From an uncultured Photobacterium sp. (GTDB lineage: Bacteria > Pseudomonadota > Gammaproteobacteria > Enterobacterales > Vibrionaceae), in assembly GCF_947502415.1 (NCBI RefSeq), contig NZ_CANMZV010000018.1, positions 1 through 64,000 of the forward strand: DNA of 64,000 nt, read 5' to 3'. Shown in pieces: positions 1 to 9,721 of this stretch. A program made the translations under genes and the position numbers. How positions within the stretch are numbered: position 1 is the stretch's first letter; each line of letters starts with the position of its first letter. The notes under the pieces were generated by a model. It had not been told where the DNA came from and ran no database searches. It saw only the letters and a list, made by a program, of their open reading frames with translations.

Positions 1-87
1 GCGTTGAGCTTTATTCGCTCCAGTCCCATGTTTACGAACTGATTTGGTCTGAGAACAGTAACGGCAAGGGACTTCTAGTGTCGCCAT
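1..87 (-). CDS. insA: IS1-family InsA, N-terminal fragment
   Basis: The first 29 codons of an InsA-like protein, reading off the left edge. They begin MATLEVPCRYC, with the first CxxC of the zinc-binding motif typical of IS1 InsA, followed by basic residues (SVRKHGTGANKAQR). InsA is the DNA-binding regulator and N-terminal part of the IS1 frameshifted transposase. The rest, and insB, are beyond the window, so integrity cannot be judged. Confidence 0.75.
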   Translation of the reverse strand, partial: MATLEVPCRYCSQTKSVRKHGTGANKAQR

Positions 88-157
88 AAGATCACCCGAT
101 AACTCGACAAATAACTAAACTATAGTTCAAATCACCAAGTTGGCATCACGACCTCAG
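1..157 (-). mobile_element. IS1-family element, left end (cut by window edge)
   Basis: The complement read from about 157 downward begins GGTCGTGATGCCAACTTGGT, which resembles the IS1 terminal repeat (GGTGATGCTGCCAACTTACT). An InsA-like reading frame begins 70 bp further in. The rest of the element lies outside the window. The first ~45 bp of this end recur, with one mismatch, at 29037-29085. Confidence 0.75.
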
Positions 158-470
158 ATCTGTCACTAACTCATTGTTACAGACATAGATTATTCTTTGA
201 CCAATTACCACAAACCTCACACTTTCCCACATAAACAATTAAAATTGCTCATATTTACTTGCTCTCCCCTCCCCCTTGTGGCCTAATAGTCCTCGGCCTG
301 TAATGCAGACCTATTTATGCCACAAATTGTAAGAGAAAACTTCGTTACACCACTTTACCTAAAGTGTCGTTGTCCTGAAGAGCTTCAATTCTTTTGTCCA
401 TAAGAGATTCATTATCATGGCTTAAGTACGCATTTTTGCGTAAGATTTATTTTTATTCAGGAGACATCAC
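158..470. other. Intergenic: long leader of the cold-shock gene
   Basis: No protein gene is visible. The stretch is AT-rich and includes, just ahead of the cold-shock gene, a short hairpin (TACGCA/TGCGTA around 427-443) and the ribosome site CAGGAG at about 459. A long untranslated leader is usual for CspA-family mRNAs and contributes to cold regulation. I cannot place the transcription start from sequence alone. Confidence 0.4.
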
Positions 471-680
471 ATGTCTAAAGCAACAGGTATCGTTAAGTGG
501 TTTAACGACGAGAAAGGTTTTGGTTTCATCACTCAAGACAACGGCGGTGCTGACGTATTCGTTCATTTCCGTGCAATCGCTGGTGACGGCTTCAAATCTC
601 TAGCTGAAGGCCAGAAAGTATCTTTCGACGTCGAGCAAGGTCAGAAAGGTCCTCAAGCTGCTAACGTTGAAAAAATCTAA
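471..680 (+). CDS. CspA-family cold-shock protein
   Basis: 69 residues, the standard size for a single cold-shock domain (OB fold) that binds single-stranded RNA and DNA and melts mRNA structure. RNP1 is seen as KGFGFI (about residues 15-20) and RNP2 as DVFVHF (about 28-33). The N-terminus [16 protein letters not shown] is typical of the family. The start is supported by CAGGAG upstream. The gene is monocistronic, followed 24 bp later by a strong intrinsic terminator. Which CspA paralogue it is cannot be told, nor whether it is cold-induced, although the long leader is consistent with post-transcriptional control. Confidence 0.95.
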   Translation: MSKATGIVKWFNDEKGFGFITQDNGGADVFVHFRAIAGDGFKSLAEGQKVSFDVEQGQKGPQAANVEKI

Positions 681-703
681 TTTAGATTTTTTACGTTAAG
701 TAA

Positions 704-728
704 AAGAGCGTCTACGGACGCTCTTTTT
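704..728 (+). terminator. Intrinsic terminator of the cold-shock gene
   Basis: Perfect 9-bp stem AAGAGCGTC/GACGCTCTT with a TACG tetraloop, followed by a short T run. Confidence 0.9.
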
Positions 729-819
729 GATCAAGTATCTCATACAGCAACCTCCCTCTCTATCCTGCTTTATATCCTGTATGCTCGGCCTATTAACTTT
801 CAGCTTATCTGATGTTTTT

Positions 820-2982
820 TTAGCGCTCATCGCTTGCACCCGCTGCACGGTTTTCTTCAACCAGAGTCTTCAGCCTTAAAGCTATCTTGTCGCTCCCTTT
901 TATTGGTAACTCGCAGGCAGAAGTACGGCACAAACAAAGGGTCAAATCGCCACTGGAAAATTCGCAACTGAAAGGCGCAATAGTTTTGGCCAGCTGGTTT
1001 TCTGCAGGATCATCGCCACAATTAACCGCCAACCACACAGCATTAGGTAAGTAATGTCCTTTGAGCGGACTGAGGAGATCTGCAGAAATTTTGGGGCCCG
1101 ACAATAACAGGTGCTGGCCGGGACTGCCCATTAAATCCAATGCAGTCAAAAATAAAGCATAACCGGATGGATAGTGATTAATTTGAGGTGCAAAAGCCAA
1201 AATCAATTTATCAAAAAGCGTTTGCCATCTACTCTGACCCGTCAGTTGATACAGGAATGCCAGATTACGAGCCATAACAGCGTTACCGGAAGGTATGGCA
1301 CCGTCATAAGCTTCTTTGGCGCGTACAGCAAGATCGGTATTATCCTCGGTGAAGTAAAACCCTCCGTTTTGACTATCCCAGAACTTCTCAATAGCGTTCT
1401 CAGTCCAGTCTAATCCTTGCTGCAGATAATCAATATTTAAACTAGCCTGGTATAACTCCAATGCAGCCCAGATCATACTTGCGTAATCATCCAGATGAGC
1501 AGGCAAGCCGGCTTTGCCGTTTCTATATCGTTTAACTAAATAGCCACGCTCATCAACCAGATTTCGCCTTATAAAATCAAATCCCTTCGCAGCCGTTTGA
1601 AGATAGTCATCGTCATCCAGCAAAAATGAGCTCCTGGCAAGAGCCGCGATCACCAAACCGTTCCAATCAGACAGGATCTTATCATCAAGCAACGGATGAA
1701 CACGCCTTTCTCGGTGTGTGCACAGTTTCTGACGAATCGCCTGCCACTGAGTTTGCCAACTCAGATGTGATAGCTGAGCAGGAAAATCTGACAGATGAAG
1801 AATATTGGCGCCAGTCATTCGACCAGTAGCTTCGTCGATATAATTGCCTTGCGGACATATATGAAAATATCGCGATAACCAATCCAATTCTTCCGGTTCT
1901 AGGATCTCCGCCAGTTCATCATGCCGCCAGATATAAAACTTACCTTCTTCACCTTCGCTGTCGGCATCTTCTGCACTGTAGAAACCACCATCAGGGTGCA
2001 GCATCCTGTCTTTCAGGTATTGCACAACTTCGCTTGCGGTTTGTTTATAGAAAGTATCACCAGTGGCCACATACGCTTCGCTATACGCCATCAATAACAA
2101 TGCTTGGTCATAAAGCACCTTTTCAAAGTGAGGTACTAACCAGCGATTGTCTGTACTGTAGCGGTGGAAGCCAAAACCAATATGATCGTACATCCCCCCC
2201 AACCTCATGGCCTGCAATGATTTTTCCACCATAGCCAGAGCTTGTTGGTTGCCATAGCGATACCAGTAACGCAGTAAAAACAAAAACTGATGCGGTAAAG
2301 GAAACTTAGGCGCATTACCAAAACCGCCCAGCTTTTGATCAAAGCTTTGTTCAAACGACAAGAATGCCTGATGTTCGATATCTTTTGATAACTCGCCCGT
2401 TGCCGCAATCCCGCTCATTGCCTGTAACTGACTATTCAGCTGTGTAGCACCATTAAGCAGTACATCACGCTGCTTCAGCCAAGCTTGAGCAATACTGGGC
2501 AATAACTCCATCATTCCAGGTCTTCCGTACTGGCCGCGTTTAGGCAGATAAGTCGTAGCATAAAATACGTGACCTTCCGGTGTCAGAAAGCAACTCAAAG
2601 GCCAACCGCCGCTACCTGTCATTGATTGGCAAGCAGCCATATGGAGCTGATCAATATCAGGCCGCTCTTCCCTGTCTACTTTTATGGCAACAAAGTGTCG
2701 GTTCAGCTGCGCCGCCACTTCTACATCCTCAAATGACTCCCGCTCCATTACATGGCACCAATGGCAAGTTGCATAACCGATAGAAAGGAAGACAGGCTTA
2801 TCTTCCTCCTTCGCTTTATCAAATGCCTCATCCCCCCACGGAAACCAATCGACAGGGTTGGCCGCATGCTGCAATAAATAAGGACTTAGCTGAAACACCA
2901 GCCGATTCCAATATCCACCACCATTAGCCGGTAGTTTTTGGAGCTCTTCTTCGCTGGGGATACCTAGGGGATTCTGTGCCAT
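820..2982 (-). CDS. Thioredoxin-domain protein, YyaL/SSP411 (DUF255) family
   Basis: 720 residues, normal for this family. The N-terminal third is a thioredoxin-like domain with [17 protein letters not shown] around residues 70-85, the hallmark CxxC-type motif, preceded by the family signature [18 protein letters not shown]. The rest looks like the (alpha/alpha) barrel shared with N-acylglucosamine 2-epimerases, with [15 protein letters not shown] and [10 protein letters not shown] motifs. No signal peptide, so cytoplasmic. Biochemical function is not established for the family. It stands alone, convergent with the cold-shock gene. The start [14 protein letters not shown] is the first plausible ATG. 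Confidence 0.9.
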   Translation of the reverse strand: MAQNPLGIPSEEELQKLPANGGGYWNRLVFQLSPYLLQHAANPVDWFPWGDEAFDKAKEEDKPVFLSIGYATCHWCHVMERESFEDVEVAAQLNRHFVAIKVDREERPDIDQLHMAACQSMTGSGGWPLSCFLTPEGHVFYATTYLPKRGQYGRPGMMELLPSIAQAWLKQRDVLLNGATQLNSQLQAMSGIAATGELSKDIEHQAFLSFEQSFDQKLGGFGNAPKFPLPHQFLFLLRYWYRYGNQQALAMVEKSLQAMRLGGMYDHIGFGFHRYSTDNRWLVPHFEKVLYDQALLLMAYSEAYVATGDTFYKQTASEVVQYLKDRMLHPDGGFYSAEDADSEGEEGKFYIWRHDELAEILEPEELDWLSRYFHICPQGNYIDEATGRMTGANILHLSDFPAQLSHLSWQTQWQAIRQKLCTHRERRVHPLLDDKILSDWNGLVIAALARSSFLLDDDDYLQTAAKGFDFIRRNLVDERGYLVKRYRNGKAGLPAHLDDYASMIWAALELYQASLNIDYLQQGLDWTENAIEKFWDSQNGGFYFTEDNTDLAVRAKEAYDGAIPSGNAVMARNLAFLYQLTGQSRWQTLFDKLILAFAPQINHYPSGYALFLTALDLMGSPGQHLLLSGPKISADLLSPLKGHYLPNAVWLAVNCGDDPAENQLAKTIAPFSCEFSSGDLTLCLCRTSACELPIKGSDKIALRLKTLVEENRAAGASDER

Positions 2983-3332
2983 AAGGTGATACCTGCGCGT
3001 ATCTGTAAAGGTGGCGGCTAGTTAACCTGTTTGTAGCTATTTAAAATCGAACCGCTGGCAAGTTAATTAGCCGAACGGGATGATTGATTACGTAACCTTG
3101 TTATACCAGAAACAAGTTATGATGTTCAGTCTAGGCTCAATCCCTACCTCTGTCGAATGCCCCCTGCGGACTAATCTAAATATCTAATTTTGTTGATAAA
3201 GTGCGTTTAATCCCACAATTAACAAGTAAAAAAACACTCTTATCACAATTTACTTTTTTATCAATACCTTCCCGTTAATCATCGGAATATCATCTGCGTC
3301 CTAAACAACAAAAATAACCGGGACAAAGGACT
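2983..3332. other. Intergenic between divergent genes
   Basis: 350 bp between the divergently read DUF255 protein and the secreted nuclease. It must contain both promoters. It is AT-rich, especially 3180-3300, and I see no convincing operator, RNA gene or repeat. Confidence 0.4.
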
Positions 3333-4067
3333 ATGAAAAAAATTCTTATCGCTATACTGGGGCTTACTCTATCTGCTACGGCTTCTGCCGCCGTTTGTCA
3401 TCAGCATCTGGAACAAGGTACACCGAGTGCAAGTGACCAGATACTTTGCCGCGATGGTTATGCCGCTGGCTACAACTATCAGAATAAGGTTTCTGACTGG
3501 GTGGCTTACCATATCACCAAAGAGAGTGTGAACGCCTTTTATGAACGGTCTAACCGCTTCCGCAGTGATACAGAAGTGCCATCATCATTCCGCGTAACCA
3601 GCCGCGATTACTCCAAAACAGGCTACGACAGAGGACATCTAGCACCATCAGGTGCTATGGACTTTACCCAGCAATCAATGCAACAAAGCTTTTTGATGAC
3701 AAACATGGCACCTCAACTGCCAGGTTTTAACCGTGGCGGATGGAAAGCGCTTGAAAAGAAAGTGCGTGAATGGGCTAACACCTACAATGAGCTTTACGTG
3801 GTATCTGGCCCAATCTGGGATGGCAACGAAACTTACATTGGCAACGGCGTTTATATTCCAAACCAATTCTACAAAGTCATTCTAGATCCAGCCAACAATG
3901 ACACCATTGCCTTCATCATGCCGCACCGTAAAGTTTCAGCAAGCGAATTACCCTCTTTCATCGTAACCGTTGACGATGTTGAACAGCTTACCAACCTGAA
4001 TTTTTTCAGCGTACTGCCAGATAGCGTAGAAAATGAAGTTGAAGCTGTAATGTGGGATATGTGGTAA
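3333..4067 (+). CDS. Secreted DNA/RNA non-specific endonuclease (NUC family)
   Basis: 244 residues with a clear signal peptide (MKKILIAILGLTLSATASAA) and likely cleavage after ASA, so periplasmic or secreted. The catalytic signature of the beta-beta-alpha-metal NUC/EndA family is present: YDRGHLAPSGAM (His as general base) near residue 95, then NMAPQLPGFNRGGWKALE with the metal-ligand Asn and the conserved Glu. It degrades DNA and RNA without sequence preference, probably for nutrient scavenging or clearing extracellular DNA. Monocistronic, with a strong hairpin after the stop. AAAGGA just upstream supports the start. Confidence 0.93.
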   Translation: MKKILIAILGLTLSATASAAVCHQHLEQGTPSASDQILCRDGYAAGYNYQNKVSDWVAYHITKESVNAFYERSNRFRSDTEVPSSFRVTSRDYSKTGYDRGHLAPSGAMDFTQQSMQQSFLMTNMAPQLPGFNRGGWKALEKKVREWANTYNELYVVSGPIWDGNETYIGNGVYIPNQFYKVILDPANNDTIAFIMPHRKVSASELPSFIVTVDDVEQLTNLNFFSVLPDSVENEVEAVMWDMW

Positions 4068-4082
4068 TCACAATGCAGGGAT

Positions 4083-4117
4083 ATAAGAGCGGTCATAATT
4101 TAATTAACCGCTCTTAT
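4083..4117. terminator. Bidirectional terminator hairpin
   Basis: Perfect 11-bp stem ATAAGAGCGGT/ACCGCTCTTAT between two convergent genes. A/T-rich flanks on both sides would let it serve either strand. Confidence 0.75.
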
Positions 4118-4140
4118 AAAAACAACATGAACTAACAGCT

Positions 4141-7053
4141 TTAAAAACATTTAGTAAGGTTCGATGAATACACCAAAAGCCCATCTCGCCCTGATTCTTT
4201 AACCTTATACAAAGCTTTATCGGCACAGCGCAGCAAGTGGCCAAAATCATATGACGTATCAGCATTGACGATACCGATACTTACAGTCACCGATAGATTC
4301 TCTGCAACTGGGCTGTAGTCCTGTCCTTTAACTAATAAGTTGATCGTCTCACATAAAGATTGCACTTCATGTGGCTGCCAACCAATAACCCCCATGACGA
4401 ACTCTTCCCCTCCCCAACGAGCAATAAAACAGTCTTTCTGACTGAACTGCATAAGCATCTTTCCAACGATTCGTAAAACTTGATCACCCGTCAGATGCGT
4501 ATAGGTATCATTTATTTTCTTAAAGTGATCAATATCTAACATCACGACCGATAGCGCCTCATTTTGCTCCGATGTTGAAATGACGTGATTGACCCATTCA
4601 TTAAATGCGCGACGGTTGTGTAAACCGGTTAATTGATCTTCTCTTGCCTGTTTTTCAAAAGCTGATGCTTGCATTTGTAGCGCTTGAGTTTTTTGCTCAA
4701 CCTCATATTTAAGTTTTAATTCAGACTTTCTGAGGCGGTGAAGTCTCCATCTGACAGACAGCGAAAGAGAAAAAAAGGCCAATAAGGCCAATCCAATTTG
4801 GATACTCTTTCTTTGCCACCAGTGGGGAAGGATACGAAATGCAAAACTTGCTTGGTTAATTTCATTAGGGTGATAAGGATAATACGCGTTAACAACAAAG
4901 CGATAATGCCCAGGAGCAAGGTTTGTATACTCGGCAAACCCTTGCGTACCTCTTTCAATCCAACCTGAATCGAGCCCCTCTAACTTAGTGCGATAGCGTA
5001 TGTGCTGAGAAGAAATATAACCAAGCCCCACGAAATCAAATGTCATTCGCTGACTTCCTGCCGATAAAACAGAAGGTTGTTTATCCGCTAAATTTAACCA
5101 TCTTTGTTCACCCTGCACGCTTTCTATAACAGTAGGGAAATTCGGTGACACAAATTGCTGGAATCGATCCGGATGCGTCGATGCAACACCTTTTGCTGTC
5201 GCGAACCATAACTGGCCGGAAGAGTCGATAGCTGCAGTAGGATTCGAACTACCATTAAGCTGAGCCGTAGCCATTCCATCCAACTCATTATAACGCTCGA
5301 AATTAATACGAGAACTTGCGCCATCGGCAACTGCATTGGCGTCATCTTCCGAAACCCGCCAGATACCGCGATTAGAAGTGAGCCAAAAAGAGCCATTACG
5401 ATCAGAGATAACCTGGAATATCTTATCAACCGGAAGGCCATGTTTTTTACCAATAATACTCAGTTTTTGATCTGAAAAACGGTAACGGATAAGCCCCCGA
5501 TCAGTTGTCATCCACATGTAATCATTCTGGGAATAAAATCCGAATACATATTCTGCTTGCTCAAGTGGCTGCAAATTCAGGTTACGGATCTGATTTTGAT
5601 TTATTATCCCGACGCCCGCACTGGTTCCAACCCAAAGCTGCCCCTGCTTATCAAATGTTAATGCCATAACATAATCACCAGGAAGGCCATCTTTTGTGGT
5701 AAACAATTGGTGAGTACCATCATCAGAATATTTGATCAGCCCGGCATTTGTGCCAAGCCACACATTCCCTTGCTTATCATCAAGAATTGCACGAATTGCA
5801 TTAGAAGGTAATCCTTGAAGATCAACATGCTTTAGCAATTGGTTGTCGAAACTGAACAGGCCACGGTTAAAAGAGCCGACCCATACTCCCCCTTTGTATC
5901 GAGGAGCCAAACTTATTACCGAGAGGGCTTCAGGTGCAAAATCATCTGACGTTGTGGGGGAATAATTACGGATCTGTTTGTTCTTTATAACACTCATTCC
6001 TTTGCTACTTCCCACGATGATTTCGTCTGAATCCAATGCAAGGACAGTTCGGATATAGTCACCGGCCAATCCTCTGGCTTGATCCCATGTCGTAAAGGGA
6101 GTATGACGCAAACGGATAAGTCCGGTGTGTGTGCCCACCCAAATCGAATTTTCACGATCCTGAAAGATAGATAAGATCTGGTTATATGGCTCCCCATTAA
6201 GCTCAGTTAACGAAGAAACTTTTTTATCGGAATAACGATAAATGCCCTGATTAAACGTGCCAAACCAGTAACTTCCCTTGTTATCGATTAAAATATTGGA
6301 AACGAAAATGTTATTTAACTTGTCATGAATGCGAGAAAGTTTGCCGTTTTGATAGCACCAGACACCATTCTCTCCACCAAAGATAATACGCCCTTGCGCA
6401 TCTTCCATACTTGAATGAACAGGCGTGTTTTTTAACCCATTTAACTGGCTAATATTTTCAATCTTATCTGACGAAATGAGGTACAACCCCTGACTTGTTG
6501 ATACAAGTACATCACCATTTTTTCGTAATGAAAGGTTATATACCGTGACTGCAGGTAAAATAACCTGGTTTTCAGCTCGATCATAAGCACGAAAAATAAG
6601 GCCTTCTCCCCGTAAACCAATCCAAATTCCACCGTCAGATTGGCGCAAGACAGCATTAACAAGGCTTTTATTCGGAGGAAGAGGTTGCCAATTGTATGGT
6701 TTTCGGTAGGTCAGGCCACCTCTTGCATCGCCTGCGAGTAGCCCGCCATCAGAATCAGCATAAAGTGCTTGCACCCCTGAATCACTCAGTGCACTTTCTG
6801 GCCCTCGGGTAAATAGCTTAAACTCCTTGCCATTGAACCGGGCAATTCCTTCCCAGGTTGCAAACCACAAATAACCATCTTGTGTTTGGCTTATAGCATT
6901 AATGCTGTTATGCGGCAAGCCATCTCGGCTACTCCACGTTTCGAAAAAGTATTCATTCAACAAGGAAGCTTGTGAAGAAAATATCCCCCCAAAACAGAAT
7001 CCAATCACCAGAAAAAAATTGATGAACCTCGTTAACGAAAGTGAGAGCAACAT
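4141..7053 (-). CDS. Diguanylate cyclase with periplasmic beta-propeller sensor
   Basis: 970 residues. Order: signal peptide or anchor (1-30); a long region of two-component-regulator propeller repeats (about 35-640) with recurring units such as DGYLWFATWEGIARF and GNVWLGTNAGLIKY; a Y_Y_Y-like domain (about 660-745, YRTKLEGLDSGWIERGTQGF, then LAPGHYRFVVNA); one membrane segment (about 750-769); a short coiled coil; and a GGDEF domain with RWGGEEF at about 881. It should make c-di-GMP from GTP in response to a periplasmic ligand. The position of the RxxD inhibitory site reads SQKD, so product inhibition is probably absent. Convergent with the nuclease gene. Confidence 0.93.
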   Translation of the reverse strand: MLLSLSLTRFINFFLVIGFCFGGIFSSQASLLNEYFFETWSSRDGLPHNSINAISQTQDGYLWFATWEGIARFNGKEFKLFTRGPESALSDSGVQALYADSDGGLLAGDARGGLTYRKPYNWQPLPPNKSLVNAVLRQSDGGIWIGLRGEGLIFRAYDRAENQVILPAVTVYNLSLRKNGDVLVSTSQGLYLISSDKIENISQLNGLKNTPVHSSMEDAQGRIIFGGENGVWCYQNGKLSRIHDKLNNIFVSNILIDNKGSYWFGTFNQGIYRYSDKKVSSLTELNGEPYNQILSIFQDRENSIWVGTHTGLIRLRHTPFTTWDQARGLAGDYIRTVLALDSDEIIVGSSKGMSVIKNKQIRNYSPTTSDDFAPEALSVISLAPRYKGGVWVGSFNRGLFSFDNQLLKHVDLQGLPSNAIRAILDDKQGNVWLGTNAGLIKYSDDGTHQLFTTKDGLPGDYVMALTFDKQGQLWVGTSAGVGIINQNQIRNLNLQPLEQAEYVFGFYSQNDYMWMTTDRGLIRYRFSDQKLSIIGKKHGLPVDKIFQVISDRNGSFWLTSNRGIWRVSEDDANAVADGASSRINFERYNELDGMATAQLNGSSNPTAAIDSSGQLWFATAKGVASTHPDRFQQFVSPNFPTVIESVQGEQRWLNLADKQPSVLSAGSQRMTFDFVGLGYISSQHIRYRTKLEGLDSGWIERGTQGFAEYTNLAPGHYRFVVNAYYPYHPNEINQASFAFRILPHWWQRKSIQIGLALLAFFSLSLSVRWRLHRLRKSELKLKYEVEQKTQALQMQASAFEKQAREDQLTGLHNRRAFNEWVNHVISTSEQNEALSVVMLDIDHFKKINDTYTHLTGDQVLRIVGKMLMQFSQKDCFIARWGGEEFVMGVIGWQPHEVQSLCETINLLVKGQDYSPVAENLSVTVSIGIVNADTSYDFGHLLRCADKALYKVKESGRDGLLVYSSNLTKCF

Positions 7054-7451
7054 ACCTGTTTCCTAACGCAACATTTAGTATTGATAAACAAATAAACAGC
7101 TGATGCTAACATATTCAACTAGTTAAATACATTTGCGTTATTGATTTTGTCACCAGAAGCAAATCAACCTGATTGGATTTTTCAATTTAAACTCCTCCCC
7201 TTAAGTAACAACAATAATTTTACACTTCTATCTTATCTTAATTGTCACTCTTCACACTCAACAGCAAACGATTGCATTTCGCTTCTTATATATGTGGTTA
7301 TAGGTAAATTGATAACTTGGAACAAACGTAGTGACTATAATGTGGCAAAAGCAAACATTAAAATAATGCAGCCAAGCGGTGCAATAAAGAATAAAACACA
7401 ACGGTAATCTGTAGCCAACTTCGCCTACCTTTTGTTCCTTAGGAGACTGAT
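7054..7451. other. Intergenic, AT-rich, between divergent genes
   Basis: About 400 bp containing the promoters of the diguanylate cyclase and the asparaginase-like gene. An open frame at 7141-7407 has no ribosome site, low-complexity composition and no recognisable fold, so I do not call it. The ribosome site of the next gene is TTAGGAGACTGAT directly before ATG 7452. Confidence 0.4.
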
Positions 7452-7955
7452 ATGAGCAAAGAATACATTGAGACGAAAATTCAAATTATCGTAACTGGCG
7501 GCACCATCGATTCATACTATGATATCGATGCCTGTACGACTCTATGCCATCAAAAAACCGTAATTCCCGAATTCATCACCAAATTCGGCCAAATCCCAAA
7601 GAACGAATTCGAGCTGACCGAGATCTGTATGAAAGACAGCCGTGAGATCAATCTGCAAAATATTGAGGAGATAAGTGCCGCAATTCGCCTCAGCAACTGC
7701 TGCCGTCACATTATCACTCATGGTAGCTTTAGCCTGTTCGACAGCGCTCGTCGCCTACAAACACTGCTACCCAAAGAGCATAATCAGGTTATTGTTTTTA
7801 CAGGCGCAATGTGGCCATTAGTAGGCTTTTCGCCCAATGATGCAGGTTTTAACTTAGGTTCTGCTTTTATAGCCGCCCAGCTTGCTTCCCCTGGTATCTA
7901 TGTTGCGTTTAACGGCAAGTTGTACCAACCAGATGAACTTGAAGGCTTACACTGA
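7452..7955 (+). CDS. Short asparaginase-like protein (N-terminal domain only)
   Basis: 167 residues carrying the N-terminal fold of type I/II L-asparaginases: IIVTGGTIDSYYD at about 12-24 contains the catalytic Thr motif, followed by HGSFSLFDSARRL in the position of the usual HGTDTM, and FTGAMWPLVG. Ordinary asparaginases have ~330 residues with a second domain completing the active site, which is missing here. The second conserved Thr/Asp pair is also changed (HGSFS for HGTDT). It may be a stand-alone single-domain subfamily or an inactive relative. Good ribosome site (TTAGGAG). Convergent with the decarboxylase, 34 bp away, with a weak AGAGAGA/TCTCTCT hairpin between. Confidence 0.8.
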   Translation: MSKEYIETKIQIIVTGGTIDSYYDIDACTTLCHQKTVIPEFITKFGQIPKNEFELTEICMKDSREINLQNIEEISAAIRLSNCCRHIITHGSFSLFDSARRLQTLLPKEHNQVIVFTGAMWPLVGFSPNDAGFNLGSAFIAAQLASPGIYVAFNGKLYQPDELEGLH

Positions 7956-7989
7956 TCATATTGAGAGAGAACTAACTGAAGTATCTCTC

Positions 7990-9606
7990 TTACTTGATCA
8001 GAATCTCCCCGTAATTGATTTTATTAACAAAGAGTATTTTATCTCCACAGTCTTTGAATGCCTCTCTTTCTTTAAGATCGTCAACCAATTGATCGATAAT
8101 TTCCTTTCTGGTCGATGGCATTATGTAAATATGCGCATAATGTCGTACATTACCGTCGACCTTAAGTGATTCACACGAAAGTGAGTATTTATCAATAATC
8201 GGTTTAATCGGCTTACGAAACCGAACGGTAAGCGCCAATGGTGTTCGCCCTATAAACAGTTCAGTTTCAGGGTGATAATTTTTCAAAATGCTAAGTTGAT
8301 CTTCTGCATACTTTGAAAGCTCTTCACAATACAGAGCTCGTTGCATCTGTATTTCATAACTATGCTTTGCTAGGTAGTTCCACATAATAACCGGAGAAAA
8401 ACCATTACGAGAGCCAGCAAAAGTCGAATCCGGTGAAGCTATGTATTCAGGATCAGATGGTGGAGATAATTGATACTTAACTTTTGTCATGAAGATTCCA
8501 CATGGGCAGGGTGAGCCAGGCCATTTATGTCCACTCATTACGATTGAGTTTACAATTGGAAGCCTAAAATCAAAATTTGGTCCCTTGTGTCCAATTAATT
8601 TCTTATTGTATGCCATTTCAACAAATGGCATGTACGATGCCCCTAGTGCGCCATCCACATGTATCCAGTAACCATTACGAGTATCAACTTTAACTATCTC
8701 GTTCCCTTCTTCATCAAGATCGTGATAATGAACATCTCGGTTTACCAGCCCATACTTTTCAAAAATTGGCATTAATTTATTTTGAATTTCTTCAACATCA
8801 TCATATGCCCCTTTAAAAGTAGAGCCATAGTTGCAACAAATAATTATCGGATAGTTTTTTTCAGTGAAGAATTCAACAAGAATTGCCAGTTTATCAACAT
8901 CAATAGAGCCAGGCCCGGTGTTTCCATCCATAGAAGGCACATCTTTAGTCTTCAGCCAATTACCACTTGGATCAAGTGGATTCTGACCGGGATAAACTGC
9001 ATGTCCAACTTCACTGAAGGTCGATATACTCAGCACTCGCATTGCTTTAATTATTGAGTAGTGCGTGTCCTGCGAGAAAAATGCAATCGGTGTGTATGCG
9101 TGTGGCTTATCTACAATATGCTTCGGGTGAAGATAGTTAGTATCACGGAGCTTTTTTTGCAATTCATCCGCAACAAGTTTTCTTCCGGCAAGATAGTCTC
9201 TCGCGTTCCATAACCCGTAAAAATTGCCTTCAGTACTCCCCATTGATAAAACATAGCCCCAGAAACTCTCTATGTCCTGTGGATCATGAGGTACTTTCGC
9301 ATTCCATAGCCTGGCATAATAATTTAGCACCGCTTTTTCCATCTGCTTACTACTAAGGCTATAGTTACTATCTACAAACGGATCACCGACATTATTCAGA
9401 TGACAATTAAGGAAGTGTTCCATATCTTCCTTATAATCCATTTGTTGATTCACTTGGTACCCGAGACAATGAGCTTTCTGAACATCGATATAACTCTTGA
9501 AAGCTTCTAGGTGACTTTTTCTTTCCTCAGCAGTTAACCCTTCTTGGGGTATTTCAAAGCAAATTTCGTTATATCCTGATTGGTTTTTTATTAATGCCTT
9601 TCTCAT
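7990..9606 (-). CDS. Group II PLP-dependent decarboxylase (histidine decarboxylase-like)
   Basis: 538 residues from the ATG at 9606, which has AAAGGGA 8 nt upstream; an ATG six codons earlier is less well placed. Motifs of the PLP fold type I decarboxylases: SMGSTEGNFYGLWNARDYL near 130, the HVDGALGASYMPF Asp region near 320, and the PLP-lysine in SGHKWPGSP near 361. The STEGN and SGHKW motifs point to the histidine decarboxylase branch, but that enzyme is about 380 residues and this has about 90 extra N-terminal residues and a longer C-terminus. The amino-acid substrate cannot be read from sequence. No transporter is adjacent, so a decarboxylation/antiport acid-resistance unit is not evident. 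Confidence 0.85.
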   Translation of the reverse strand: MRKALIKNQSGYNEICFEIPQEGLTAEERKSHLEAFKSYIDVQKAHCLGYQVNQQMDYKEDMEHFLNCHLNNVGDPFVDSNYSLSSKQMEKAVLNYYARLWNAKVPHDPQDIESFWGYVLSMGSTEGNFYGLWNARDYLAGRKLVADELQKKLRDTNYLHPKHIVDKPHAYTPIAFFSQDTHYSIIKAMRVLSISTFSEVGHAVYPGQNPLDPSGNWLKTKDVPSMDGNTGPGSIDVDKLAILVEFFTEKNYPIIICCNYGSTFKGAYDDVEEIQNKLMPIFEKYGLVNRDVHYHDLDEEGNEIVKVDTRNGYWIHVDGALGASYMPFVEMAYNKKLIGHKGPNFDFRLPIVNSIVMSGHKWPGSPCPCGIFMTKVKYQLSPPSDPEYIASPDSTFAGSRNGFSPVIMWNYLAKHSYEIQMQRALYCEELSKYAEDQLSILKNYHPETELFIGRTPLALTVRFRKPIKPIIDKYSLSCESLKVDGNVRHYAHIYIMPSTRKEIIDQLVDDLKEREAFKDCGDKILFVNKINYGEILIK

Positions 9607-9721
9607 ATGAATATTCCCTTTCATAACAGCAATAATCTTCGCTCTTCCATCTAGAACACCTAGTCATCCACTTAATCCATAGCAAATAACTCAACCAGGC
9701 GCATATAAAAGTATAGAACAA

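Noticed and set aside
7141..7407. 88-codon frame between divergent genes
   Set aside because: No ribosome site, AT-driven composition and no recognisable features.
7990..9606. Amino-acid decarboxylase/antiporter acid-resistance pair
   Set aside because: No transporter gene adjoins the decarboxylase.
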